From Caryophanales bacterium UBA1624 (GTDB taxonomy: Bacteria > Bacillota_I > Bacilli_A > RFN20 > CAG-826), in assembly GCA_002321395.1 (NCBI GenBank), contig DCMK01000062.1, forward strand, positions 753-11,840: DNA of 11,088 nt, read 5' to 3'. Shown here in pieces: positions 1 to 6,158 of this stretch (position 1 is the first letter of the stretch; every line of letters begins with the position of its first letter). A program made the translations under genes and the position numbers. The notes below the pieces were generated by a model. That model was given only the letters and a program-made list of their open reading frames with translations. It was not told the origin of the DNA and did no database searches.

Positions 1-717
1 TCCCTTGGCGTGCGCTTCCATTATCGGACCGAAATCGGGAAGCAACCCCCCCTTTCTTCTTTGCTAGGCGGCTATGATGCGGTCTTGGCTTCCCTTGGGG
101 CGGGGAAAGACAATCCCGGTCCCTTCGCCCCCAGAAAAGGGATCATCCCCGGCTTGAATTTGCTTCGGGCCTACAACGAGGAAAAAGCGACTTTCCCCGA
201 ATACTCCTCTTGCTTCGTCTGGGGCGGTGGGAACGTGGCGATGGACTGCGCGCGGGCGCTAAGGAGGCTTGGCAAAAAGGTCACGGTCATCTATCGGCGG
301 TCCCAAAAGGAAATGCCCGCCAACGAGTGCGAAGTGCTGCAAGCTCAGCAAGAAGGCGTTTCCTTTCTTTTCCTCCATAACGTATCCGATGTCGTCGCGA
401 AGGAAGACGGCTCCCTGAAGGCTTTGAAAGTCATCGCGATGGAACTGGGGGAGAAGGATGAATCCGGGCGTGCGAGCTTTCACCCGATCCCGGATTCGGA
501 AAGCCACATCCCCTGCGATTTGCTCGTCCCCGCCATCGGGCAAAGGGTCGATCTCTCCGTCCTTGGGGTTCCTTTCGAGAAAGGGCAGTCCCATAAAAGC
601 AGCCTTCCCAAGCTATATTTGGCAGGGGACTGCTATTTAGGCCCCAAAAACGTCGCCGCATGCATAAAAGACGGCCGCGAGGCCGCCTTTGAGATCATGG
701 GAGACCGAATCGCTTAA
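1..717 (+). CDS. GltD-like FAD/NAD(P)H-dependent oxidoreductase, 5'-truncated by the window edge
   Basis: The C-terminal 238 codons of a pyridine-nucleotide oxidoreductase of the glutamate synthase small-subunit (GltD) type. The frame is open to base 1, so the FAD-binding N-terminus and start lie upstream; the GTG at base 10 is internal. Visible parts are a second Rossmann nucleotide site, GGGNVAMD (about bases 223-246), followed by the family's typical YRRSQKEMPA segment, and a C-terminal FAD-contact motif, LYLAGDCYLGPKNVAACIKDGREAA in two parts, near 613-690. Proteins of this family pass electrons between NAD(P)H and a partner subunit (glutamate synthase large subunit, dihydropyrimidine dehydrogenase, or iron-sulfur oxidoreductases). 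The partner is not in the window, so the substrate cannot be named. The stop overlaps the stop of the convergent phosphodiesterase by 4 bases. Family assignment is firm; exact role is unknown. Confidence 0.87.
   Translation, partial: SLGVRFHYRTEIGKQPPLSSLLGGYDAVLASLGAGKDNPGPFAPRKGIIPGLNLLRAYNEEKATFPEYSSCFVWGGGNVAMDCARALRRLGKKVTVIYRRSQKEMPANECEVLQAQQEGVSFLFLHNVSDVVAKEDGSLKALKVIAMELGEKDESGRASFHPIPDSESHIPCDLLVPAIGQRVDLSVLGVPFEKGQSHKSSLPKLYLAGDCYLGPKNVAACIKDGREAAFEIMGDRIA
662..685 (-). terminator. Probable intrinsic terminator of the phosphodiesterase gene, inside the oxidoreductase 3' end
   Basis: Read on the minus strand, a 5-bp all-GC stem CGGCC-TCGC-GGCCG (685 to 672) is followed directly by the T-rich run TCTTTTAT (671-664). 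It lies about 30 bases past the phosphodiesterase stop at 714, where its transcript should end. It is embedded in the coding sequence of the opposing gene. The U-run is interrupted by one C, so efficiency is uncertain. Confidence 0.5.
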
Positions 718-1442
718 CGTTTCGAAAGGATTTCCTTCACTTTGGAAGGCTCGATGAACTGGAACGTGACCATATCGGCATAGTCTTTCGCATGAGTCAA
801 TTCCTCTTCCGTCTGAATCGTCCACGCATTCACGATCCCGCCTTTTTCGCGGTAGGATAGGACCTCTTTCCTTTCTAGAAGGGTTTGGTCCAAATCCAGC
901 GCATCGTAAAGCCCCTTGAGCTTGAAGGTCCAATCATGCTCTTTGCAGACCAACAGTTGGGTGACGAAGCGTTTGTCGCAATGGAGCAAAGCCCGCGGAT
1001 CGAAGGAAATCAGCACGATGGATTTGCTGTTTTCGATCCCCTTCAGCGCTCGCATGAGGGCTTTCCGGAGGGGATTGTAGTTCCCTTTGTGAACTTTCAG
1101 CTCGACGACGATGGGAACCCTTTCTTGGTTCAAATCCAAAACCTCTTGGAACAAAGGGACTTTTTCCCCATCGAGGAGGCGGTATTCGCCGATTTGCTCC
1201 GAGGTGAGCTCTTCGATGATCCCTTCTTTCCCGGTCGTTCGGAGGAGGCTATCGTCGTGGCAGACGAAGAGGGCCCCGTCTTTGCTGAGATGGACGTCCA
1301 ATTCGAAGGCCATGTCGTTGTCGATCGCTGCCTGGAAGGACTTCAGCCCGTTTTCGGTGATCTCTTTTCCGTGCAGCCCCCGGTGGGCGATTCCCAGGAA
1401 AACGCGCGGATCGTAATCTCCGCGATGATTCTTTTTGCTCAT
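714..1442 (-). CDS. Glycerophosphodiester phosphodiesterase (GDPD family)
   Basis: A 242-residue GDPD TIM-barrel enzyme that hydrolyses glycerophosphodiesters (from phospholipid turnover) to glycerol 3-phosphate and an alcohol. Visible motifs in order: H20-R-G with E30-N31 (first catalytic His), E47-x-D49 (metal ligands, in FELDVHLSKDG), H62-D-D (second catalytic His), E114-L-K116 in the middle strand, and a C-terminal VNAWTIQT segment typical of bacterial cytoplasmic members. No signal peptide is visible and the length fits the short cytosolic class. The ATG at 1442 is chosen because the HRG motif begins 19 residues later. Only GGGAG abutting the start could serve as a ribosome site, and a -10-like CATAAT lies 6 bases upstream, so the transcript may be leaderless. 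It diverges from the amidohydrolase and converges on the GltD-like gene. Confidence 0.92.
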   Translation of the reverse strand: MSKKNHRGDYDPRVFLGIAHRGLHGKEITENGLKSFQAAIDNDMAFELDVHLSKDGALFVCHDDSLLRTTGKEGIIEELTSEQIGEYRLLDGEKVPLFQEVLDLNQERVPIVVELKVHKGNYNPLRKALMRALKGIENSKSIVLISFDPRALLHCDKRFVTQLLVCKEHDWTFKLKGLYDALDLDQTLLERKEVLSYREKGGIVNAWTIQTEEELTHAKDYADMVTFQFIEPSKVKEILSKR

Positions 1443-1448
1443 GCTCCC

Positions 1449-1477
1449 ATTATGCGCCTGGGGGAAAGTGGTTGTAA
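1449..1477 (-). promoter_or_regulatory. Candidate promoter of the phosphodiesterase gene
   Basis: On the minus strand, CATAAT (1454-1449, 5 of 6 to TATAAT) lies 17 bases from TTACAA (1477-1472, only 3 of 6 to TTGACA). The -10 ends 6 bases before the ATG at 1442, so transcription would start at or next to the start codon. The -35 box coincides with that of the divergent promoter. Confidence 0.4.
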
Positions 1478-1499
1478 TTCTTTTCTTATTGACGACAAT
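1472..1499 (+). promoter_or_regulatory. Candidate promoter of the amidohydrolase gene
   Basis: TTGTAA (1472-1477) and GACAAT (1494-1499) are 16 bases apart and each matches consensus at 4 of 6 positions. The -10 ends 6 bases before the ATG at 1506, and no Shine-Dalgarno lies between, suggesting a leaderless transcript. It overlaps the divergent promoter of the phosphodiesterase gene. Confidence 0.35.
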
Positions 1500-1505
1500 A
1501 GCCCT

Positions 1506-2801
1506 ATGAAGAAAGCGAAGAACTGTTTTTTGGAAAACGCTTCCCTGATCGACGTCGAAACGGGCCGGGTGCTCGAGAATGCTTCCTTGCGGATCGAAGA
1601 CGGGAAGATCATCTCCTTTGGGAAGGGGATAAGCAAGCGCAAAGGCGATAAGGCGATCAACTTGGGAGGGGCTTACCTAGCCCCGGGCCTCATCGACGCC
1701 CATTGCCATCTCTTCGGGAACGGCGTGCCCAAAAAAGCGATCGCCAGCAAAGGGAAGGGGCAGGATTTCCTGAAAAAACTGATCCCGACCGAACTCGGCC
1801 TCCTCTATCTCCATCACACGGCCAAAGCTTCTTTGCAGCAAGCCCTCTATTCCGGGACCACGACGGTCCGCAGCTTAGGGGACATCCGCTATTCCGACAT
1901 TTGGGCGAAAAGGAAAATGGAAGAAGGGAAGTTCCTCGGGCCCTCTTTGTTGACTTCCGGCTATGCCTTGACGAGCCCCGATGGCCATGGGGTCGGGACG
2001 ATTTCCTTGGGCTGCTCCAACCGCCAAGAATATCTGAGCCAAATCGAAAAGAACATCCAACAAGGCTGCGATTGGATCAAAATCATGGCGACCGCCGGGG
2101 TGATGGACGCGACCGATTCCGACCATCCCGGAGAGGCGAGGATGAGCTACGAGGACATCAAATTCGTCGTCGAACGGGCCCACGAGCGGGGGAAGAGAGT
2201 CTCCTCCCATACCGAATGCAGCAAAAGCGTCGCCGATTGCCTTCAGGCCGGCGTGGATACGATTGAGCATGGGGCGGCGCTGAACCAAGACGACATCGCC
2301 CGCCTCCGCCAAGAAAAGAGCCACATCGTGGTCACGCTTTCCCCTTCTTATCCGACCGTCGCTTTGCCTCCGGAGGACTCCAAATACAGCCCCGAGCAAA
2401 TCAAGGCGACGAAGATCGTCTATGAAGGAATCGCCTCGGCGGCGAGGACGTGCTTCGAAAACGCCATCCCGGTGGGGCTTGGCACCGACGCCTCCTGCCC
2501 CTTCGCCCTCCATTCCACCATGTGGCGGGAGGTTTGCTTCTACCAAAAAGTGGTGGGGTGCTCCAACCTGGAAGCCCTGCGCGCCGGGACTTTGGGGAAC
2601 GCGGAAATCCTGGGGATCGCGAAGCTGACGGGGTCCATCGAAATCGGGAAGCAAGCCGATCTCGTCGTTTACCGAAGCAACCCCCTCGAAGACCTCAAAG
2701 CCCTGGGAAGCCCCCGGATGGTCTTCGCCAAAGGAGCCCTTTGCACAAAGAAAAAGAAGCGCTTCAAGAAAGTCGAAACGCTCCTAGATTCCTTACTTTG
2801 A
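1506..2801 (+). CDS. Amidohydrolase (prolidase/imidazolonepropionase-like, metal-dependent)
   Basis: A 431-residue cytosolic amidohydrolase. The N-terminal beta segment ends with the family hallmark LAPGLIDAHCH, giving H66-x-H68. It is followed by K192 in WIKIMATAG (the lysine usually carboxylated to bridge two metals), H235 in SSHTE, H255 in TIEHG and D328 in LGTDA, then the C-terminal GSIEIGKQADLVVY return segment. All expected metal ligands are present, so it is probably active. This subgroup includes Xaa-Pro/Xaa-Arg dipeptidases and related cyclic-amide hydrolases; the sequence alone does not fix the substrate. The frame stays open upstream to 885, but that part runs antisense through the phosphodiesterase gene. 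ATG 1506 is chosen because the family N-terminus begins a few residues later. No Shine-Dalgarno precedes it. Its stop lies 3 bases from the convergent MscS gene. Confidence 0.88.
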   Translation: MKKAKNCFLENASLIDVETGRVLENASLRIEDGKIISFGKGISKRKGDKAINLGGAYLAPGLIDAHCHLFGNGVPKKAIASKGKGQDFLKKLIPTELGLLYLHHTAKASLQQALYSGTTTVRSLGDIRYSDIWAKRKMEEGKFLGPSLLTSGYALTSPDGHGVGTISLGCSNRQEYLSQIEKNIQQGCDWIKIMATAGVMDATDSDHPGEARMSYEDIKFVVERAHERGKRVSSHTECSKSVADCLQAGVDTIEHGAALNQDDIARLRQEKSHIVVTLSPSYPTVALPPEDSKYSPEQIKATKIVYEGIASAARTCFENAIPVGLGTDASCPFALHSTMWREVCFYQKVVGCSNLEALRAGTLGNAEILGIAKLTGSIEIGKQADLVVYRSNPLEDLKALGSPRMVFAKGALCTKKKKRFKKVETLLDSLL

Positions 2802-2804
2802 CGA

Positions 2805-4025
2805 TCACTCTTCCACGGCCTTTGACAAAGAATCGCGGGCTTTTTGCAGGATATTCTTCTTTTTCGCGCTCTTGTTGATTTTCCGGTAAGAGGCGTCGAG
2901 CTTTTCGGCGATCTTCTTTTCCTCCTCGCTTGCGGCGGGCCGTTTGGGGTCGGGCGGGTTGACGACGATTTGGCTGTAGGGGATGAGGATGTCGTTTTTG
3001 ACGAACATCTGATAAAGCTCGCGGTTCAAGTCGCGGGTGGTTTGGAAGCGATTTTCTTCTAAGCAGGTGGCGATGAAGAAATATTCGACCGCAGCGTCGT
3101 CGAATCCTTGGATTCCACGGTAGGTCGGGCCGCTCAGGAGGGCGGGGATCTTCTCTTTGATTTTGGGAAGTTCGCGTGCAATGACGGCTTCCACATGCTC
3201 AATGTCTTCGTTGTAGGAAGCGCCGATGCTGATGGTGATGAGGCTCGGAGCGCGGGTGAGGTTGGTGACGGTCGTGATGGTGGAGTTGTTGATGGCTTTG
3301 ATGTTGCCCCCATCGTCTTTGAGCTTCGTGGATTTCAATCCGATGTCGGTGACCGCGCCGCGAAAGCCATCGATGATGACGATGTCCCCGACGTCATAGA
3401 AGTCGTCGATCACGATGAAAAGCCCGGCGACGACGTCGTTGATCAAACTCTGGCAACCAAGGCCGATGATCAGCGTCAGGATCCCGAGGCTTGCGACGAT
3501 GGAGGCGACGTTGACGCCCCAAGCCGTGAGGGTGACGGCGATGGTGATGAGGATCACGACGTAGCGGATCAAGCTGCGGACCAAGGAGCCGATCGTTTTG
3601 CTGCGTTTTCCCTTCCAAGTGAAAAGCCCGATGATGAAGTTGGTTAGGAATGTCACGAAGAAGGCGATGGCGATGGAGGAGATGGTGACCAGCCATGCGC
3701 TTCCGGTGCTGGCGATCGTCTCCCCCAGGAATTCCCAGCCGTTGCGGTAGAGGGATCCGTCGCTTTTCGCCCCGAAAGCGATTTTGGCGATTTCATCCCC
3801 AAACAAATCGCGCGCGTAGATCCAAAGGAAAATCCAAACCAAAACCGCGGCGAATAGGATGCAGGAGACGATGAAGGAGGTTTTCTGACTGCGCGTTTTG
3901 CTGTTCCACCAGGTTTTGTTCTCCTCGCGGATCTCCTTTGCTTCTTTCGCCTTTTTTTGGAGAACGGCTTCGTTTTTGCTTTCGAGTTCTTCCAAAGTCG
4001 GCTGTCTCTTTTGCGGTTTTTTCAT
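2805..4025 (-). CDS. MscS-family small-conductance mechanosensitive channel
   Basis: A 406-residue membrane channel that would open on membrane tension to release osmolytes during hypo-osmotic shock. It has a charged, probably coiled-coil N-terminal tail (about 10-38), then hydrophobic segments near 49-70, 108-136 and 150-168. The pore-lining helix spans about 172-206 and leads into the MscS signature GLGCQSLINDVVAGLF and IDDFYDVGDIVIIDGFRG (about 206-223). A cytoplasmic beta and alpha/beta vestibule extends to about 358, ending with the typical IPYSQIVVNPP. A charged Lys/Glu-rich tail follows. ATG 4025 is chosen because AAGGAG (4038-4033) lies 7 bases upstream; a longer reading from 4100 overlaps the previous gene and adds only low-complexity residues. 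The start overlaps the stop of the upstream membrane-protein gene as ATGA, indicating translational coupling. Confidence 0.92.
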   Translation of the reverse strand: MKKPQKRQPTLEELESKNEAVLQKKAKEAKEIREENKTWWNSKTRSQKTSFIVSCILFAAVLVWIFLWIYARDLFGDEIAKIAFGAKSDGSLYRNGWEFLGETIASTGSAWLVTISSIAIAFFVTFLTNFIIGLFTWKGKRSKTIGSLVRSLIRYVVILITIAVTLTAWGVNVASIVASLGILTLIIGLGCQSLINDVVAGLFIVIDDFYDVGDIVIIDGFRGAVTDIGLKSTKLKDDGGNIKAINNSTITTVTNLTRAPSLITISIGASYNEDIEHVEAVIARELPKIKEKIPALLSGPTYRGIQGFDDAAVEYFFIATCLEENRFQTTRDLNRELYQMFVKNDILIPYSQIVVNPPDPKRPAASEEEKKIAEKLDASYRKINKSAKKKNILQKARDSLSKAVEE

Positions 4026-4513
4026 TGGATTTCTCCTTCTTCGTTGATGCGGAATAGGGTTTCGCTGGTCTCGTAGTCGAAACCGTTGCTTACGTTCCAT
4101 CGCCCCTCGTAGGCGACGCCTCTTTTGATGCCTTCGATGGTCCCGGCGTACTCTTGGGGGGTCGAAATGTCGAGGGTGTATAGGGGCGTGTTCGCCTTGT
4201 CGGCACGAACCAGGAAAGTCACCTGGAATCTTCCTTCGTTTTGCAGGGAAAACGAGAAGCTTATGGTTTCGTCTTCGTAAGTGAACGTGGGGGATGATAA
4301 GACAGGGACCCCTTTGAGGAAAGGATTGAGGTTCGCCGCCCCAAACGCCCCTCCAGCCACGACGAGAAGCGAGGTGGCCGTCACGGCGATTTGAGTCGCC
4401 CTTTTCCTTTTGGCGTACCGCGTGTCTTTTCCCACGGCATAGACGGAAGAAGCCGAAAGCTCATCGCTGGTGGCAAGGTTGTCGGTGGTTAAGTCGTTTC
4501 CCTCCATGGCCAT
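4022..4513 (-). CDS. Single-pass membrane protein of unknown function, coupled to the MscS gene
   Basis: I do not recognise this 163-residue protein. It has a polar, Ser/Thr-rich N-terminus (1-30), a basic stretch RYAKRKR (32-38), one transmembrane helix (about 40-60), and a C-terminal domain of about 100 residues rich in alternating hydrophobic and Thr/Ser/aromatic positions. The last suggests a beta-sandwich outside the cell. The basic flank before the helix fits an N-in, C-out anchor. No cleavage site or lipobox is evident. Two starts are possible: ATG 4513 or ATG 4507; neither has a Shine-Dalgarno. ATG 4513 is preferred because an extended -10 ends 6 bases upstream of it. The frame continues to 5026 antisense to the HAD gene, which is not credible. 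Its ATGA overlap with the channel gene suggests the two act together, an inference only. Confidence 0.7.
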   Translation of the reverse strand: MAMEGNDLTTDNLATSDELSASSVYAVGKDTRYAKRKRATQIAVTATSLLVVAGGAFGAANLNPFLKGVPVLSSPTFTYEDETISFSFSLQNEGRFQVTFLVRADKANTPLYTLDISTPQEYAGTIEGIKRGVAYEGRWNVSNGFDYETSETLFRINEEGEIQ

Positions 4514-4519
4514 GGACTT

Positions 4520-4528
4520 GTTATACCA
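4520..4528 (-). promoter_or_regulatory. Extended -10 promoter element of the membrane protein-MscS operon
   Basis: On the minus strand, TGGTATAAC (4528-4520) matches the extended -10 pattern TGnTATAAT at all but the last base. It ends 6 bases before ATG 4513, placing the expected transcript start at the start codon. No convincing -35 was found, which extended -10 promoters tolerate. Confidence 0.5.
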
Positions 4529-4554
4529 AAAGGCAGGGAGCTTTAGTAGCGGGA

Positions 4555-4571
4555 AAGGCCTTAACGGCCTT
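4555..4571. repeat. Inverted repeat overlapping the HAD gene -10 box (possible operator)
   Basis: AAGGCC (4555-4560) and GGCCTT (4566-4571) form perfect 6-bp arms around a 5-base centre. The right arm shares its last T with the TATAAT at 4571-4576. The same bases can be read as a direct repeat of GGCCTTA (4557-4563 and 4566-4572). Its position would block polymerase if a repressor bound. The arms alone are short enough to occur by chance. Confidence 0.35.
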
Positions 4572-4576
4572 ATAAT
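4571..4576 (+). promoter_or_regulatory. -10 element of the HAD hydrolase gene
   Basis: A perfect TATAAT that ends 9 bases before ATG 4586, with no Shine-Dalgarno in between, so the transcript would have a leader of 0-3 bases. No good -35 hexamer lies at 16-18 bases, which leaves the promoter call dependent on the -10 alone. Confidence 0.5.
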
Positions 4577-4585
4577 TCGATCGTT

Positions 4586-5236
4586 ATGGAACGCGTTGCA
4601 TTGATTTTCGACTTGGACGGCACCCTTTGGGACTCCAGCAGCCAAGTGGCTGAATCTTGGAGCGAGGTCGGGCGCAAATATTTTGGGCCCTCCTTTTCCA
4701 TCACCGCACCCGAAGTCCGCGCCCAAATGGGTTTGATGATGGAGGAAATCCAAAAGAACATCGCCCGTTCCTCCCCTGATTATCAGAAAGGCCTTCTTTG
4801 GGCCAAGGAATCCTTCGATTACGAGATTGAGTATTTGCGGGCCCACCCTGGAGAGAAATTCCCGGACGAAGAGCAGACCCTTCTCGAACTCAAAAACAGG
4901 GGTTACATCCTTTTGATTATGTCCAATTGCCAAAAAGGCTACATCGAGGATTATTTGGCTTCTTTGAAGACTCCTGGCCTTTTCTCGGGGCATCTTTGCT
5001 ATGGGGACACGTTGCTTCCTAAGCATGGCTCAATCGCTCGCCTCATGAAGGATTTCCGCATTGATCGGGCCGCTTACGTGGGGGATACCGCCTCCGATGA
5101 AAAGCAGACGCGCTTAGCCGGGTTGAAGTTCATCCACGCTTCCTATGGATTCGGCTCCGCCTCTTCCCCCGACGCCACTTTGAAACGTTTCTCCGATATG
5201 CTGGAAGCGGCGCGGGAAGTCTTGCCTATGAAATGA
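4586..5236 (+). CDS. HAD-superfamily phosphatase (phosphoglycolate phosphatase-like)
   Basis: A 216-residue cytosolic HAD hydrolase. The four motifs are complete: D9-L-D11-G-T13 (nucleophile and acid/base), S113-N114 in LIMSNCQKG, K146 in LLPKHGS, and G166-D167 with D171 in YVGDTASDEKQTR (magnesium binding). A helical cap lies between motifs I and II (about 15-90), as in class C1 enzymes such as phosphoglycolate phosphatase and beta-phosphoglucomutase. Members of this type remove phosphate from small phosphorylated metabolites; the substrate cannot be read from sequence. The start at 4586 places motif I at the usual distance from the N-terminus. It is divergent from the membrane protein-MscS operon and followed by the separate promoter of the unknown operon. 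Confidence 0.9.
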   Translation: MERVALIFDLDGTLWDSSSQVAESWSEVGRKYFGPSFSITAPEVRAQMGLMMEEIQKNIARSSPDYQKGLLWAKESFDYEIEYLRAHPGEKFPDEEQTLLELKNRGYILLIMSNCQKGYIEDYLASLKTPGLFSGHLCYGDTLLPKHGSIARLMKDFRIDRAAYVGDTASDEKQTRLAGLKFIHASYGFGSASSPDATLKRFSDMLEAAREVLPMK

Positions 5237-5240
5237 GTTA

Positions 5241-5268
5241 TTGATGGGTTTGCGCGCTGAATTAAAAT
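5241..5268 (+). promoter_or_regulatory. Promoter of the four-gene unknown operon
   Basis: TTGATG (5241-5246) and TAAAAT (5263-5268) are 16 bases apart, matching consensus at 4 and 5 of 6 positions. Transcription would start near 5275, just before the strong AAGGAGG Shine-Dalgarno at 5277-5283. It lies right after the HAD stop at 5236, so the operon can be expressed separately; read-through from the HAD gene is also possible as no terminator is seen. Confidence 0.5.
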
Positions 5269-5291
5269 GAAGGCAGAAGGAGGAGGCGAAC

Positions 5292-5696
5292 ATGGCAGAA
5301 GAGCAAAAGAAAAACGGGCTTCCTGAAAATCCGGACTTCGAAGTGAAGGGCTACCTTTCCTCCGCCCAAATCGAGATCGTCAAAGGCGTGAAGAAAGACG
5401 GCGCGGATGCCGGCATCTTGGATTTGATTGACAGCTTCGTTCGGGCCAATGGGAAATTGGACGCCAAATATGAAGCCTTGCTTCAAACCGCGAAAGACGC
5501 CTTAAGCGTGGTGGGGCATCTCCCCGAATACCCCCAAACCATCCAAGAAACGTCCCCCTTCCTTTTGTCGGTGGCGTTGCTCGACTTTTTCGTGCTCGTC
5601 GGAGTGGTGGACGAAGAGGAAGTCCAATCGATGAAAGAGAACGCCATGAAAGGCGCGGGATTCGGATTCGACGATCCCAAGAACAACCAAGCGTGA
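5292..5696 (+). CDS. Hypothetical protein, first gene of the unknown operon
   Basis: An unrecognised acidic protein of 134 residues. The start is secured by AAGGAGG (5277-5283) 8 bases before the ATG. Predicted structure by eye is mostly helical: helices near 23-36, 41-52 and 56-74, then a hydrophobic stretch at about 88-106 (SPFLLSVALLDFFVLVGVV) and a flexible Gly/Asp/Asn-rich tail. The hydrophobic stretch contains an Asp and is followed by acidic residues, so it may be a buried helix rather than a membrane anchor. No catalytic motif, cysteine cluster or signal peptide is visible. Its stop overlaps the GTG of the next gene as GTGA, so it belongs to the same operon. Confidence 0.75.
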   Translation: MAEEQKKNGLPENPDFEVKGYLSSAQIEIVKGVKKDGADAGILDLIDSFVRANGKLDAKYEALLQTAKDALSVVGHLPEYPQTIQETSPFLLSVALLDFFVLVGVVDEEEVQSMKENAMKGAGFGFDDPKNNQA

Positions 5697-5986
5697 GGGC
5701 CCAGAAGATGGAGCAAGCAGAGAAAGCTTGGGAAAAGAGAACGAAGAAAATCGAGGGGGAAGTCCTCTCCGCTTCCCTATGCCTCGATGATAAAGGCGCC
5801 GCGGAATTGGGGTCTCTTGCCCAGTCCCAGCAAAGGCAATTGGAACAGATGACCCGTTCGGTTTCCATTTACGAGTCGTGCCAAGAAAGCCTTGGTCGGA
5901 AATCCCTCGCGGAAATGGATGAGAAGGCATCCATGTCCCTCGCCAATTGCTATTTTTCTCTTTTCCAAGGAGGGAAAGATGAATAA
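5693..5986 (+). CDS. Small helical hypothetical protein, second gene of the unknown operon
   Basis: An unrecognised protein of 97 residues if read from GTG 5693 (GTGA overlap with the previous stop), or 92 from ATG 5708. Neither start has a convincing Shine-Dalgarno: AGGG at 5696-5699 sits 8 bases before ATG 5708. The sequence is charged and almost wholly helix-favouring, with many Glu, Lys, Gln, Ala and Leu and no transmembrane segment, so a helical hairpin or coiled coil is likely. Its size resembles WXG100 proteins, but there is no central WxG. The last 8 bases overlap the next gene. Confidence 0.6.
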   Translation: MRAQKMEQAEKAWEKRTKKIEGEVLSASLCLDDKGAAELGSLAQSQQRQLEQMTRSVSIYESCQESLGRKSLAEMDEKASMSLANCYFSLFQGGKDE

Positions 5987-6158
5987 GCGGGCAATCGAGA
6001 AGGAAATCGCCACGCGAGACGCGAAGATCGAGGAAGCCTGCCTCGATTTGGCGAAGGTTCGGTTTCAACAGCTTCGCAAAGAGGGGTTGGCCCTTGGGGA
6101 GGTTTTCCTTTCCCAAACCGAGGAGCTTGAGCGAGCTTTTGAAAAGGAGGAGAAGTGA
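5979..6158 (+). CDS. 59-residue coiled-coil-like protein, third gene of the unknown operon
   Basis: A very small, highly charged helical protein, unrecognised. The start at 5979 is decided by AAGGAGG (5967-5973) 5 bases upstream; an earlier in-frame ATG at 5892 would overlap the preceding gene by nearly 100 bases. The whole chain is rich in Glu, Lys, Leu and Ala with hydrophobic residues spaced like heptads, suggesting one long helix or a helical pair. No cysteine pair, signal or membrane segment is seen. It overlaps the gene before by 8 bases and the gene after by 4 (GTGA), so all are probably made in coupled fashion. It could pair with the second gene's product or with the N-terminal coiled coil of the fourth. 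Confidence 0.6.
   Translation: MNKRAIEKEIATRDAKIEEACLDLAKVRFQQLRKEGLALGEVFLSQTEELERAFEKEEK

Noticed and set aside
885..1505. An upstream extension of the amidohydrolase frame adding 207 residues.
   Set aside because: It lies antisense to the phosphodiesterase, which has complete catalytic motifs, and the amidohydrolase family N-terminus begins near 1506.
1875..2654. Minus-strand open frame of 259 codons inside the amidohydrolase gene.
   Set aside because: Antisense shadow: the plus-strand gene has all metal ligands, and the minus-strand product is Gly/Arg/Pro-rich without a motif.
2745..2775. Minus-strand palindrome GAAGCGCTTC followed by a T-rich run, downstream of MscS, as a terminator.
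   Set aside because: The palindrome has no room for a loop; any hairpin would keep only about 3 bp.
2828..2864. AAGAAT (2828-2833) and ATTCTT (2853-2858) followed by CTTTTT, as a terminator for the amidohydrolase.
   Set aside because: The stem is AT-rich, only 6 bp, and closes a loop of about 19 bases, too weak to call.
3108..3647. Plus-strand open frame of 179 codons inside the MscS gene, very Asp/Gly-rich.
   Set aside because: Its odd acidic composition is the complement of Ile/Val codons in the channel's membrane and beta segments, not a real protein.
4514..5026. N-terminal extension of the membrane protein to 334 residues.
   Set aside because: The added part is antisense to the HAD gene, whose four motifs are intact; the start at 4513 has its own promoter element.
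5693..5986. The second gene of the unknown operon as a WXG100/ESX-type secreted protein.
   Set aside because: Size and helicity fit, but there is no central WxG motif, no C-terminal secretion signal of the YxxxD/E kind is evident, and no EccC-type ATPase is in the window.
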